NCBI GenBank assembly: GCA_945897075.1
Contig: CAMDEX010000001.1
Location: forward strand, 1 to 64,000
Direction of reading: 5' to 3'
Source: Litorilinea aerophila
GTDB lineage: Bacteria; Chloroflexota; Anaerolineae; Caldilineales; Caldilineaceae
DNA: 64,000 bases
Each line of letters starts with the position of its first letter. The first letter of the stretch is position 1. Positions 1 to 10,099 of this stretch are shown in pieces. Below the pieces are notes generated by a model that saw nothing but the letters and a program-made list of their open reading frames with translations, did no database searches and had not been told where the DNA came from. Both the position numbers and the translations under genes were made by a program.

Positions 1-328
1 ACAATAATTGGAGTCCAGACCGCTCCCATACAGTACCTGCTCTTGTAAAAGGTGGTGATGCTCAATCTCTCTGCTATTCAGTTGTTAATCTGCAAAAAAG
101 CATCGACTGTTGGACCCTGCATGACTATTTTTTCAAGACTCTCTATACATTGGCGCTTCGAGTGAGACAATATGTGAGTCCAGAGAAAAAAGGGAATTCT
201 ACCACGGAGTCGCGGAGTTCGCGGAGAAAACGCGGAGGAATTTAGGAGAAAATCTCCACGTGCCTGCGCGCTCCCCGCGACTCCGCGGTGTGTTCTTTGG
301 CTTTTTTGGAATAGAGTCATTCTGTGAT
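1..328. other. Window edge without a recognisable gene
   Basis: No gene is recognised here. Forward frame 3 is open from base 3 to a TAG at about 242-244 and could be the 3' end of a gene cut by the window edge, but its translation resembles no family I know. Bases 1-180 are clearly AT-richer than the rest of the window. The ORF-track entries 78..344 and 199..1026 on the minus strand translate repeat DNA and the antisense of csoR/copZ, and are not accepted as genes. Confidence 0.5.
201..291. repeat. Inverted repeat with CGCGGAG units
   Basis: The left part reads CACGGAGTCGCGGAG and the right part ends in its approximate complement CGCGACTCCGCGGTG. The two arms enclose AT-richer sequence. This is one of the dispersed palindromic intergenic repeats of this genome. 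No coding function is visible. Confidence 0.6.
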
Positions 329-357
329 TTGACAGCAGCGGCAAAGTGGAGTAAATT
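329..357 (+). promoter_or_regulatory. Sigma-70-type promoter of the csoR-copZ-copA operon
   Basis: A perfect -35 box TTGACA (329-334) is followed after 17 bp by TAAATT (352-357), a four-of-six match to the -10 consensus. The predicted transcription start falls at about 364-369, inside the G/C-tract palindrome at 365-382. A repressor bound there would block transcription. Confidence 0.6.
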
Positions 358-364
358 AACAGGT

Positions 365-382
365 ATCCCCCCCAGGGGGGAT
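365..382. promoter_or_regulatory. Candidate CsoR operator
   Basis: The sequence ATCCCCCCCAGGGGGGAT is an 8-bp perfect inverted repeat around a CA centre. CsoR/RcnR-family repressors bind GC-tract pseudo-palindromes flanked by A/T in this position. It overlaps the predicted transcription start and lies 38 bp upstream of the csoR start codon. This suggests copper-relieved autorepression of the operon. Confidence 0.55.
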
Positions 383-420
383 GGGGTTTTGTGGAGACGG
401 AGAATCAGAAAGGAGAAGCG

Positions 421-699
421 ATGGACGATGCGACCCGCAAAGCTGTGGCACGGCGACTGGCCAGTGCGGCCGGCCACGTCAAAGGCATCGAGCGGATGGT
501 GGAGGAAGACACCTACTGTATCGACGTCATCAAACAGATTCAGGCTGTGCAGGCCGCGCTCAGTAAAGTCAGCGCGCTCATTCTGGACAACCATCTGCGC
601 ACCTGCGTCACCGCCGCCATCCAGGGCGACGACGCAGCCGAACGGGAGGCCGTCCTCCACGAGATTACCAGTGTGTTTGATCTGTCGAGTAAGAGCTGA
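421..699 (+). CDS. csoR: CsoR-type copper-sensing repressor
   Basis: This is a 92-residue all-helical DUF156/CsoR-family repressor, normal in length for the family. The copper ligands of the canonical Cys-His-Cys set are visible: Cys in DTYCIDV, and His and Cys in DNHLRTCV. The family releases operator DNA when Cu(I) binds. The ORF track starts at 391, but ATG 421 has a good Shine-Dalgarno AAGGAG six bases upstream, so 421 is chosen. It heads an operon with a copper chaperone and a copper ATPase, which fits a copper rather than a nickel or formaldehyde sensor. The C-H-C set also argues against RcnR/FrmR. Confidence 0.9.
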   Translation: MDDATRKAVARRLASAAGHVKGIERMVEEDTYCIDVIKQIQAVQAALSKVSALILDNHLRTCVTAAIQGDDAAEREAVLHEITSVFDLSSKS

Positions 700-704
700 C
701 GAAG

Positions 705-786
705 GACCGCAGACCGCAGACCGCAGACCGCAGACCGCAGACGATGTAAGCCGCTCATCCGCCGTCCGCCGTCCGCTGTCCGCCGT
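705..786. repeat. Heptamer arrays between csoR and copZ
   Basis: Five perfect tandem copies of GACCGCA (705-739) are followed, after a short spacer, by about four copies of a TCCGCCG heptamer (about 758-786). Both have a 7-bp period, and the second is roughly the complement of the first in composition. They occupy most of the gap between csoR and copZ and belong to the period-7 repeat family seen across the window. Confidence 0.85.
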
Positions 787-838
787 CTTCTCCCCGTCGT
801 CAACCCAACAATCATTTCCAATCGAAAGGACAACCGCA

Positions 839-1042
839 ATGACCACCAAGACATTTGTCGTTCCCAACATTAGCTGCAACCACTGCACCCACACTGTCCA
901 GAGCGAACTCAGCGACCTGGCCGGCGTCAAGTCCGTCGCCGCCGATGTGGAAACCCGCCAGGTCACTGTCGCCTGGGACGAACCCGCCAATTGGCAAAAG
1001 ATCGAAGCGTTGTTGAAGGAAATCAACTACGCGCCAGCGTAA
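839..1042 (+). CDS. copZ: Copper chaperone CopZ (HMA domain)
   Basis: This is a 67-residue single heavy-metal-associated domain of the beta-alpha-beta-beta-alpha-beta type. The metal-binding motif is SCNHC near residue 14. Small HMA proteins of this size carry Cu(I) in the cytoplasm and hand it to the N-terminal HMA domains of CopA. The ORF track extends the frame upstream to 260, but that extension translates the antisense of repeats and csoR. ATG 839 is preceded by GAAAGGAC, a plausible ribosome site. It sits between csoR and copA, as in many copper operons. Confidence 0.88.
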   Translation: MTTKTFVVPNISCNHCTHTVQSELSDLAGVKSVAADVETRQVTVAWDEPANWQKIEALLKEINYAPA

Positions 1043-1046
1043 AGAG

Positions 1047-1108
1047 GAAGGGATGACAAGAGGAAGGGAGGGCGGCTGTTCGTCCTCCCTTCCTCCCTTC
1101 CTCCCTTC
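1047..1108. repeat. GGAAGGGAGG inverted repeat between copZ and copA
   Basis: A GGGATGACAAGAGGAAGGG-type left arm (1050-1071) faces a right arm made of CCCTTCCT octamers. The left arm is the exact reverse complement of the right arm of a similar hairpin at 28252-28316, so this is a dispersed palindromic family with an 8-bp inner period. In the transcript it could form a hairpin between copZ and copA. Confidence 0.7.
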
Positions 1109-1147
1109 ACCCCCTCACCCTGTCAGATAGAACGAGGAGCAATCACC

Positions 1148-3667
1148 GTGTCCGCAACCACCACCACCCGCCAACTCACCGTTCCCGTTATTGGGATGAC
1201 CTGCGCCAACTGCGTGGCGTCGGTGGAGCGCAACAGCAAAAAGGCCAGCGGCGTGGCGGAAGCTGCGGTCAACTTTGCCACCGAAAAGCTGACCATCAGC
1301 TACGACCCGGCCATTCAGAAACCCAGAGAGGTGTTGGCCGATGTGATGGCCCGCGTGGAAAAGGCGGGTTATCACATCCCCACCGCCGATATTGAACTGC
1401 CCATCACCGGTATGACCTGCGCCAACTGCGTGGCGACCGTCGAGCGCACCCTCAACCGGCTGGAAGGGGTGGTGGAAGCGACAGTCAACTTTGCCAACGA
1501 AAAGGCCAGCGTGCGCTACATCCCCGGCACAATTGATCGGGGCGAGATGGCCGCGGCTGTGCGCAAGGCCGGTTACGATGTGGTGGAGGTAGCCGAGGGC
1601 GAGGAGGCCGAAGATGCCGAAGCCGCAGCCCGCGCCGCCGAAATTCACCACCAGTGGACGCGGCTGATCGTCGGTATTGTCTTCAGCGCACCGCTCTTTC
1701 TCTTTAGTATGGCCCGCGATGTGGGTTTTCTCGGCCACTGGGCGCACGACGCCTGGGTGAATTGGCTCTTCCTGGCTTTGGCCACACCCGTCCAATTCTA
1801 CGTGGGCTGGGATTATTACACCGGCGCTTACAAAAGCCTGCGCAACGGCAGCGCCAATATGGATGTGTTGGTGGCAATGGGTTCGTCCGTGGCCTATCTC
1901 TACAGCCTGGCCGTCCTCATCGCCCAAACGTTAGGCAGCAGTGCGCTGGGCACGCACGTCTACTTCGAGACCTCCGCCGTCATTATCACACTGATTGTGC
2001 TGGGCAAATTGCTGGAAGCCCAGGCCAAAGGCCAGACCAGCGCAGCCATCAAAAAGTTGATGGGTTTGCAGGCCAAGACCGCCCGTGTCGTGCGCGGCGG
2101 GGAAGAGATGGACATTCCGATTGCCGCTGTGATCGTCGGCGACCGGGTGATTGTGCGCCCCGGCGAAAAAATTCCTGTGGATGGCGTCGTCGTCTCCGGC
2201 GCGTCGTCGGTGGACGAAAGTATGCTGACCGGCGAGAGCCTGCCCGTCTCCAAAGCTGTGGGAGACAAAGTGATCGGCGCGACGCTCAACAAACAGGGGC
2301 TGCTCCACTTTGCGGCGACGGCTGTCGGACGCCAGACCGCCCTGGCCCAGATCATCAAATTGGTGGAACAGGCCCAGGGCAGCAAAGCGCCCATCCAGCG
2401 CATTGTGGATCAGGTCTCTGGCTACTTTGTGCCCGCGGTGATTGGGCTGGCAGTGCTGACTTTTGTCGTCTGGTACTTTGCCGGCGCTGGCTTTGTGCCT
2501 GCTCTGCTAAGGCTGATCGCTGTGCTGGTCATCGCCTGTCCCTGTGCAATGGGGCTGGCAACCCCCACCTCCATTATGGTGGGCGTGGGCAAAGGCGCGG
2601 AGAACGGTATCCTCTTCAAAAACAGCGCGGCCCTGGAACAGGCCCACAAGCTGGATGTAATTGTGCTGGACAAGACGGGCACGATCACGCGCGGCGAACC
2701 TTCGGTGACGGATGTGATAGTGGGACAGGCGACTGGGGACTGGAGACTGGGCGGTGACCCGCTCCCCAATCCCCAATCTCCAATCTCCAATCTCCTCTAT
2801 CTGGCCGCTTCGGCGGAGCGCGGATCGGAGCATCCGCTGGGCGAGGCGATTGTGCGCGCGGCCAAAGAGCGGGGGCTGGCCCTGGCCGAGCCGAACGACT
2901 TCCAGGCCATCGCCGGTCATGGCATCGGGGCAACGGTAGACGGACACGCGCTGCTGCTGGGCAATCTGCGTCTGATGGAGCGGGAGCAGGTGGGGTTGAA
3001 CGGTCTCGGCCCAAAAGCGGCCAAGTTGCAGGAAGAGGCCAAGACCGTTATGTGGCTGGCTGTGGATGGGCAGGCCGCCGCGCTGATCGGCGTGGCCGAC
3101 ACCGTACGCGAGGGGTCAAAAGAGGCGATTGCCGCCTTGCGTAAACTGGGCTTGCAGGTGGCAATGCTCACCGGCGACAACCAGGCCACTGCCCAAGCCA
3201 TCGCCGCGCAGGTTGGCATAGACCGGGTCTTTGCCGAAGTGTTGCCCGGTGACAAAGCCCAGCACGTAGCCGCACTGCAGAAGGAGGGCTACCGGGTGGC
3301 GATGGTGGGTGACGGCATCAACGACGCGCCCGCCCTGGCCCAGGCCGACGTGGGCATTGCCATCGGCACAGGGACAGACGTGGCGATGGAAACGGCAGAT
3401 GTGACGCTGATGCGCGGCGACCTGCGCAGCGTGCCCCAGGCCATCGCCCTCTCCAAAGCGACGATGCGCAACATCCGCCAGAATCTGGTCTGGGCCTTTG
3501 GCTACAATGTGGCGCTGCTCCCGATTGCCGCCGGCATTTTGGCCCCCTTCGCCTGGGCACCCGACTTTCTGCAACAGTTACACCCGATTTTGGCCGCGGG
3601 CGCAATGGCCTTCAGCAGCATCAGCGTCGTCAGCAACGCGCTGCGTCTGCGGCGGGTGAGGGTATAG
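1148..3667 (+). CDS. copA: Copper-exporting P1B-type ATPase CopA
   Basis: This is an 839-residue inner-membrane pump that couples ATP hydrolysis to Cu(I) export. Two N-terminal HMA domains carry the motif GMTCANC (about residues 17 and 92). After them come the transmembrane helices, the TGES actuator motif, the metal-site CPC in VIACPCAMG, the phosphorylation site DKTGTITRG, the SEHPL nucleotide-binding motif and the [12 protein letters not shown] hinge. The start is GTG with GAGGAG eight bases upstream. It is unusual in having about 20 extra residues ([18 protein letters not shown]) between the phosphorylation loop and the N domain. These are encoded by a copy of the genome's heptamer repeat inserted in frame. 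All catalytic motifs are intact. Confidence 0.95.
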   Translation: MSATTTTRQLTVPVIGMTCANCVASVERNSKKASGVAEAAVNFATEKLTISYDPAIQKPREVLADVMARVEKAGYHIPTADIELPITGMTCANCVATVERTLNRLEGVVEATVNFANEKASVRYIPGTIDRGEMAAAVRKAGYDVVEVAEGEEAEDAEAAARAAEIHHQWTRLIVGIVFSAPLFLFSMARDVGFLGHWAHDAWVNWLFLALATPVQFYVGWDYYTGAYKSLRNGSANMDVLVAMGSSVAYLYSLAVLIAQTLGSSALGTHVYFETSAVIITLIVLGKLLEAQAKGQTSAAIKKLMGLQAKTARVVRGGEEMDIPIAAVIVGDRVIVRPGEKIPVDGVVVSGASSVDESMLTGESLPVSKAVGDKVIGATLNKQGLLHFAATAVGRQTALAQIIKLVEQAQGSKAPIQRIVDQVSGYFVPAVIGLAVLTFVVWYFAGAGFVPALLRLIAVLVIACPCAMGLATPTSIMVGVGKGAENGILFKNSAALEQAHKLDVIVLDKTGTITRGEPSVTDVIVGQATGDWRLGGDPLPNPQSPISNLLYLAASAERGSEHPLGEAIVRAAKERGLALAEPNDFQAIAGHGIGATVDGHALLLGNLRLMEREQVGLNGLGPKAAKLQEEAKTVMWLAVDGQAAALIGVADTVREGSKEAIAALRKLGLQVAMLTGDNQATAQAIAAQVGIDRVFAEVLPGDKAQHVAALQKEGYRVAMVGDGINDAPALAQADVGIAIGTGTDVAMETADVTLMRGDLRSVPQAIALSKATMRNIRQNLVWAFGYNVALLPIAAGILAPFAWAPDFLQQLHPILAAGAMAFSSISVVSNALRLRRVRV
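2731..2797. repeat. In-frame heptamer repeat inside copA
   Basis: Units GACTGGG/GACTGGA (2731-2751) are followed by CCCCAAT/CTCCAAT units (about 2764-2797). This is the same paired layout as the intergenic array just downstream of copA. The insert adds a short hydrophilic loop at a domain junction and leaves the frame open. Confidence 0.85.
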
Positions 3668-3740
3668 GGTATTGGGGACTGGGGACTGGAGACTGGGGAT
3701 TGTGATATTCCGATCCCCAATCCCCGATCCCCAATCCCTA
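3664..3740. repeat. Inverted heptamer arrays downstream of copA
   Basis: Units of the GGGGACT/GGGGATT type are followed by their complements, CCCCAAT/CCCCGAT, giving a long imperfect hairpin right after the copA stop. It may end or stabilise the copper transcript. The unit period is 7 bp. Confidence 0.8.
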
Positions 3741-3764
3741 TTTCTCTCATATTTTTTATAATAA

Positions 3765-3794
3765 TTGACACCACCGCGCAGTGTATGATATACT
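3765..3794 (+). promoter_or_regulatory. Promoter upstream of the SufR-like regulator
   Basis: A perfect -35 TTGACA (3765-3770) and a -10 TATACT (3789-3794) are separated by 18 bp. The downstream leader to ATG 3861 contains CCAGTCG/CCAGTCT heptamer units. Confidence 0.65.
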
Positions 3795-3860
3795 TCGTAC
3801 TCGATGGCGCTTCCCAGTCGCCGATCTCCAGTCTCCAGTCGCTATTTCAGGTTAGGACAG

Positions 3861-4523
3861 ATGGTTCGCAAGCGTATTCTGGATATTCTAAAGCGGCGCA
3901 AGCAGGCGACAGTAGAGGAACTGGCGCTCCAATTGGAGATGGCTCCGGTTTCTGTGCGCTATCACTTGGATATTCTGCAGGGCGACAATCTGATCGAAGT
4001 GGGCAAAATGGAACGGGAAGGCAGCGTTGGCCGCCCCAAACAGGTCTATCGGCTGACCGGCGAGGCATCTGATTACTTCCCCGACAATTTCGCCGGGTTG
4101 ACCAACGGCCTGCTGCGCCAGATGAAGGGGCTGCTGCCCACAGAACAGGTACAGTCAGCCTTTTGCTGTCTGGCCCAGGAGATGTCCCGCGAGTTGATCG
4201 GCGGATTGGTCGCCAACGAAAGCATTTCCCAGCGTATGGGCCGGGTGGTGGACTTTCTCAACGAGCGGGGCTATTTTGCCCGCTGGGAAGAAGAGGCGAG
4301 CGGCCAAAGCGCGTTGCTCCACACTTCCAACTGTCCTTATGCAGGCGTGGCTGAACATCACAGAGAACTGTGCGCCATGGATCTGGAATTGATGCACAAT
4401 CTCACCGGCAAGCAGTGCGAACGGCTCTTCTCCCTGGCCGATAAGGGCAATGCCTGCACCTATCGCTTTCTCATCGGCGAGGGCGTGCTGGAACGAGTCA
4501 GCAGCAAAATCGAATTTTCCTAA
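3861..4523 (+). CDS. SufR-like winged-helix Fe-S responsive regulator
   Basis: This is a 220-residue protein of the ArsR/DeoR-like COG2345 type. An N-terminal winged helix (about residues 1-75, with the recognition part near SVRYHLDIL) is followed by a ligand-binding half. The C-terminal half has four cysteines spaced C-X12-C-X14-C-X12-C, very like the cluster ligands of the SufR repressor of Fe-S assembly genes. The ORF track starts at 3804, but the first 19 residues translate repeat DNA, so ATG 3861 is preferred. Its neighbours include an A-type carrier and an NFU protein, consistent with control of Fe-S biogenesis. It could also control moaA next door. A strong promoter precedes it and a terminator follows. 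Confidence 0.75.
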   Translation: MVRKRILDILKRRKQATVEELALQLEMAPVSVRYHLDILQGDNLIEVGKMEREGSVGRPKQVYRLTGEASDYFPDNFAGLTNGLLRQMKGLLPTEQVQSAFCCLAQEMSRELIGGLVANESISQRMGRVVDFLNERGYFARWEEEASGQSALLHTSNCPYAGVAEHHRELCAMDLELMHNLTGKQCERLFSLADKGNACTYRFLIGEGVLERVSSKIEFS

Positions 4524-4554
4524 AAACTGAGTTTCTGGCAGAAACTCAGTTTTT
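4524..4554 (+). terminator. Rho-independent terminator
   Basis: AAACTGAGTTTCTG and its exact complement CAGAAACTCAGTTT flank a single G, so about five central bases must form the loop. The arm ends in a T run. It starts right after the stop codon of the regulator and separates it from moaA. Confidence 0.85.
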
Positions 4555-4583
4555 GGCAGCTTCCTCCGGGGGCAACGAAAACT

Positions 4584-5711
<1,128 letters not shown>

Positions 5712-5714
5712 AGA

Positions 5715-5780
5715 AAGTAATCAGTAATCAGTTATCAGCCGAACTCGATGATTACTGTTCACTGTTCACTGTTCACTGAT
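5715..5780. repeat. Inverted heptamer arrays downstream of moaA
   Basis: AATCAGT-type units are followed by TGTTCAC-type units (three perfect copies of GTTCACT). The two halves are partly complementary (TAATCAG... and ...GATTACTG). This is a period-7 hairpin in the gap between moaA and the A-type carrier gene. Confidence 0.75.
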
Positions 5781-5830
5781 GGTATAATCGTGCCACCTAT
5801 TCTTTTTCTAGTTTTCAAGGAGACAGAGCA

Positions 5831-6229
5831 ATGGAAATGGTTTTGACCGAAACCCAAACTGCGATTACGTTGACCCAGACCGCCGCCCAGAAGTTGGGCG
5901 TGATTCTGGACCAGAAGGGCGTGAAGGCGACCCATGCGCTGCGCGTCTTTGTCAAAGGCGGCGGCTGCGGCGGTATGCAGTACGGCATGACCTTTGATGA
6001 CAACATCCAGGAAAGCGATGAAGTCTACACCCAGCACGGCATGCGTGTGGTGGTGGACCCGACGAGTATGTTCTACATCAACGGGGCCAGCATTGACTAC
6101 ATTGACAATCTGATGGGCGGCGGCTTCCACATCGAGAACCCGAACGCTACCAGCTCCTGCGGTTGCGGCAGCAGCTTCCGCACGGCCAACAGCCCAGCGG
6201 GCGCGGCTGGCGGCGGTTGCGGCCACTAA
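5831..6229 (+). CDS. A-type Fe-S carrier (IscA/ErpA/HesB family)
   Basis: This 132-residue protein belongs to the family that receives Fe-S clusters from a scaffold and inserts them into apoproteins. The three conserved ligand cysteines are visible in GGGCGGMQY and in the C-terminal SCGCGSSF. The start is supported by AAGGAGA nine bases upstream. The tail carries an extra glycine-rich GGGCGH with a further cysteine beyond the normal family end. The nearby NFU and rhodanese genes and the SufR-like regulator give a coherent Fe-S assembly neighbourhood. I cannot tell ErpA from IscA by sequence alone. Confidence 0.9.
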   Translation: MEMVLTETQTAITLTQTAAQKLGVILDQKGVKATHALRVFVKGGGCGGMQYGMTFDDNIQESDEVYTQHGMRVVVDPTSMFYINGASIDYIDNLMGGGFHIENPNATSSCGCGSSFRTANSPAGAAGGGCGH

Positions 6230-6359
6230 GCCAACCCATCTGCCCTGAAAATAGCGACTGGGGATCGGCGACTGGGAATTGCGGTCCGCCATCTGCTGTC
6301 CCAATTTTCATTGCTGATTGTGCCCCGCTCGGCATAGACACCGATCAGAGAAAGCAGGA

Positions 6360-6390
6360 GGCGAGGGCTGGTGAACGCCCTCGCCTTCCT
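6360..6390 (+). terminator. Rho-independent terminator
   Basis: A GC-rich 9-bp stem GGCGAGGGC / GCCCTCGCC with an 8-base loop is followed by TTCCTTTT. It lies about 130 bp downstream of the A-type carrier gene. Confidence 0.85.
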
Positions 6391-6467
6391 TTTGCGCCAA
6401 GCAACAGCGGACGCGGACAAAATCCGTAAATTCCGTAATCCGTGTTCTTTTTAGGACAGAGTGGGGT

Positions 6468-6866
6468 ATGCCAACACGCGTCTACACCCTAAGCGAAGCC
6501 CGTAAAGCGCTGCCCCACGTCAAGCGTTTGATGGGGGAGATTCAGACGGCGCGGGCCGAGATTTTGCGTCTGCGCCCGGAAGCCTGGCCGGCCCTGCGCA
6601 AAGCCGCCGCCAATGGGGGCAATGTGGCCGCGGGTCAACTGCTGGCCCACTTTGCGCGTCTGGAAGCAGGCGTGAAGGGCATCGGTCAGTTGGGCGTGGT
6701 CGTGAAGGACGTGGACAGCGGGCTGGTGGATTTTCTGGCCCGGCGCAGGGGCAAAGAGGTCTACATCTGTTGGCGCTACGGCGAGGCAGAATTGGTCTAC
6801 TGGCACGACATTGAAGCCGGTTTTGCCGGGCGGCAGATGATTCGAGAGGCAGATTTTGAGGCGTGA
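6468..6866 (+). CDS. DUF2203 family protein
   Basis: This 132-residue cytoplasmic protein has an N-terminal helical part (EARKALPHVKRLM) and a C-terminal segment with the family hallmarks KDVDSGLVDF, CWRYGE and YWHD...GFAGR. DUF2203 proteins have no established function. It sits between two Fe-S assembly genes, but no biochemical link can be read from the sequence. The ATG follows a GGACAGAGTGGGGT leader. The preceding gap holds a copy of the ATCCGTGTTC-type dispersed repeat. Confidence 0.85.
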   Translation: MPTRVYTLSEARKALPHVKRLMGEIQTARAEILRLRPEAWPALRKAAANGGNVAAGQLLAHFARLEAGVKGIGQLGVVVKDVDSGLVDFLARRRGKEVYICWRYGEAELVYWHDIEAGFAGRQMIREADFEA

Positions 6867-6942
6867 TGCGTGAAACGTGAGGGTATGTCACGCGAACTCA
6901 CACTTCACGCATCACCTATTCTGTGAAAAAAGGACTGTTCTG

Positions 6943-7227
6943 ATGACTGCAACTGCGCCACTGACTCTGCGCATCCAGCAGGTACTGGACGGATACCGCC
7001 CTACGCTCTATCGGGATGGCGGCGATGTCCAACTGTTGAAGGTGGACGAGAAAGGCATCGCCCACGTCAAAATGCTCGGCGCGTGCATTGATTGCCCCAT
7101 CAGCCTGCTCACAATGAAGCTGGGCATCCAGCGCCTGCTCAAAGAAAATTTCGCCGAGATTACCGGTGTGTACGCCATCACCGATCTGGACATTTCGGCG
7201 CTCTACAACCGACCCGTCCCGGGATAG
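6943..7227 (+). CDS. NFU-domain Fe-S scaffold/carrier
   Basis: This 94-residue protein is essentially one NifU C-terminal (NFU) domain. Two such domains bind one [4Fe-4S] cluster through the CxxC motif, here GACIDCPIS. The N-terminal RDGGDVQLLKV segment is typical of the family. The ORF track starts at 6877 within a hairpin of TCACG-type units; ATG 6943 has AAAAGGAC upstream and begins where homology begins. It probably passes clusters to client enzymes such as formate dehydrogenase or the radical SAM proteins, which is inference from context. Confidence 0.9.
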   Translation: MTATAPLTLRIQQVLDGYRPTLYRDGGDVQLLKVDEKGIAHVKMLGACIDCPISLLTMKLGIQRLLKENFAEITGVYAITDLDISALYNRPVPG

Positions 7228-7335
7228 TAGGGAATGGGGATTGGGATATTGGGGGATTGGGATATTGGATAGTACGTAGGCGTGGTCCTAATATCCCAAT
7301 CCCTAATCCCCGTTCCCCACTCTCCACTCCCCATT
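7228..7335. repeat. Inverted GGGGATT/CCCCAAT arrays
   Basis: A run of GGGGATT, GGGATATT and related units is followed by the complementary ATATCCCAATCCC and CCCCACTCTCC units. Together they make a long imperfect hairpin that fills the gap between the NFU and rhodanese genes. Confidence 0.8.
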
Positions 7336-7351
7336 TTTTCGAGGTTTTTCC

Positions 7352-7711
7352 ATGCCCAATCCCTACGGCGCGCCGGAAATCGGCGTGCAAGAAGTCTCTG
7401 ACAAGATTGACAGCGGCGAGAAGTTCATTCTGTTGGATGTGCGCGAACGCCACGAATTGGCCCAGGCTTCCTTTGCCGAGGGCACGTTTGAGCTTGTCCC
7501 GCTCAGTGAATTGGCCCAAAAGAAGCTGGACGCGCTGACGCCACCGCTTCTGGACAAAGACGCTGAAATCGTTGCTTTCTGTCACAAAGGCGTGCGCAGC
7601 GCACAGGTGACAATGTGGCTGAAGCAGCAGGGCTGGACGAATGTGCTGAGTATGGCCGGCGGTATCGACGCCTGGGCCAAGCAGATTGATCCGGATGTGG
7701 GGATGTATTAG
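7352..7711 (+). CDS. Single-domain rhodanese
   Basis: This is a 119-residue rhodanese-homology protein. The substrate-binding LLDVRERHE and the active-site loop FCHKGVRS with its catalytic cysteine are present. Such proteins carry persulfide sulfur and may supply sulfur for Fe-S or Mo-cofactor assembly. The start ATG has CGAGG about 10 bases upstream. Its place after the A-type and NFU genes suggests a part in Fe-S biogenesis, but the exact acceptor cannot be read from the sequence. Confidence 0.9.
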   Translation: MPNPYGAPEIGVQEVSDKIDSGEKFILLDVRERHELAQASFAEGTFELVPLSELAQKKLDALTPPLLDKDAEIVAFCHKGVRSAQVTMWLKQQGWTNVLSMAGGIDAWAKQIDPDVGMY

Positions 7712-7797
7712 CGAGTTGCGAATCACTTTTGGAGACATAGCCGGAGATACACAGTTCTGCGAGATTTTGGGTTAGTAGAAGCTGATGGAGGCGATCA

Positions 7798-8022
7798 GTG
7801 ATTCAAATACCAGAGACACAAGCAGTCAAAGAGTTCTCGACTTTGCTGAACAAAGTTATCCAGGGTCAGGAAGTTGTGATCATTGGCACAGATGGCAATG
7901 TCTTCAAATTGGTGGCTCTACCTCGCGCACCCAAACCCATCTTTGGAAGCGCTCAGGGGTTTGTAACCATCGGTCCAGATTTCGACGAACCGATAGAGGG
8001 TCTCGAGGAATATTTGCCGTGA
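7798..8022 (+). CDS. Antitoxin of a PIN toxin pair
   Basis: This 74-residue protein starts at GTG with GGAGG seven bases upstream. The N-terminal part (IPETQAVKEFSTLLNKVIQGQEVVI) resembles Phd/YefM-type antitoxins that bind DNA and the partner toxin. Its stop overlaps the toxin start by four bases (GTGA), a normal coupling for such pairs. The C-terminal half, ending in EGLEEYLP, would be the toxin-binding tail. Confidence 0.75.
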   Translation: MIQIPETQAVKEFSTLLNKVIQGQEVVIIGTDGNVFKLVALPRAPKPIFGSAQGFVTIGPDFDEPIEGLEEYLP

Positions 8023-8420
8023 AGCTGCTTCTCGACACCCACGCCTTTTTGTGGTTTATCAGCGGCGATTCCCAACTCAGCGGCTATGCTCGACAACTCA
8101 TCGAGGACGCTGGCAACCAGCGATATCTCAGCATCGTCAGTGTTTGGGAAATCACCATTAAATCCAGTTTGGGGCGATTAGAAGTACCTACTCCGCCGAG
8201 TAGACTGATGAGCGAGTATATTTGGGCCAACGCGATAGAGTTGCTTACTATCACCTCCGAACATCTCGATGTGGTTCATAAACTGCCATATCATCATAAG
8301 GATCCGTTTGATCGACTGATGATTGCGCAAGCCATCCACGAAGATATGACGCTGATTTCGCGAGATGTAGCCTTAAATGCTTACAGCGTCCGCATCGAAT
8401 GGACGGACCGTAAAGAATAA
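8019..8420 (+). CDS. PIN-domain ribonuclease toxin (VapC-like)
   Basis: This 133-residue PIN domain has the acidic residues of the metal site in LLDTHAFLW, the E in VSVWEITIK, D in KDPFDRLM and D in LISRD. VapC-type toxins cleave specific RNAs when freed from the antitoxin. The ORF track frame begins upstream at 7785 in the wrong context; GTG 8019 overlaps the antitoxin stop and begins the PIN fold exactly. The DTHAFLW start is typical of the subgroup paired with Phd-like antitoxins. Confidence 0.85.
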   Translation: MKLLLDTHAFLWFISGDSQLSGYARQLIEDAGNQRYLSIVSVWEITIKSSLGRLEVPTPPSRLMSEYIWANAIELLTITSEHLDVVHKLPYHHKDPFDRLMIAQAIHEDMTLISRDVALNAYSVRIEWTDRKE

Positions 8421-8608
8421 GAGACGTATGACAACCGTCTGAAACAAGACCGACTAATTTTTATCAAAACTCTTAGAATAATTTGGGCGCTCTTGCCCGC
8501 TGTGATACACTTTTGTTGATTTTGAATCCGCGGAGATCCGCCTTTTCCGCCCAATCCGCGTTCTATTCTACTGAATAGCCCTATTCTTCTGCACAGGAGG
8601 AGACAGCC

Positions 8609-10098
<1,490 letters not shown>

Positions 10099-10099
<1 letters not shown>

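Noticed and set aside
5783-5788. TATAAT in front of the A-type carrier gene as a promoter
   Set aside because: There is a good -10 hexamer but no acceptable -35 at a normal distance; the upstream sequence is the heptamer array. A promoter here is possible but not supported.
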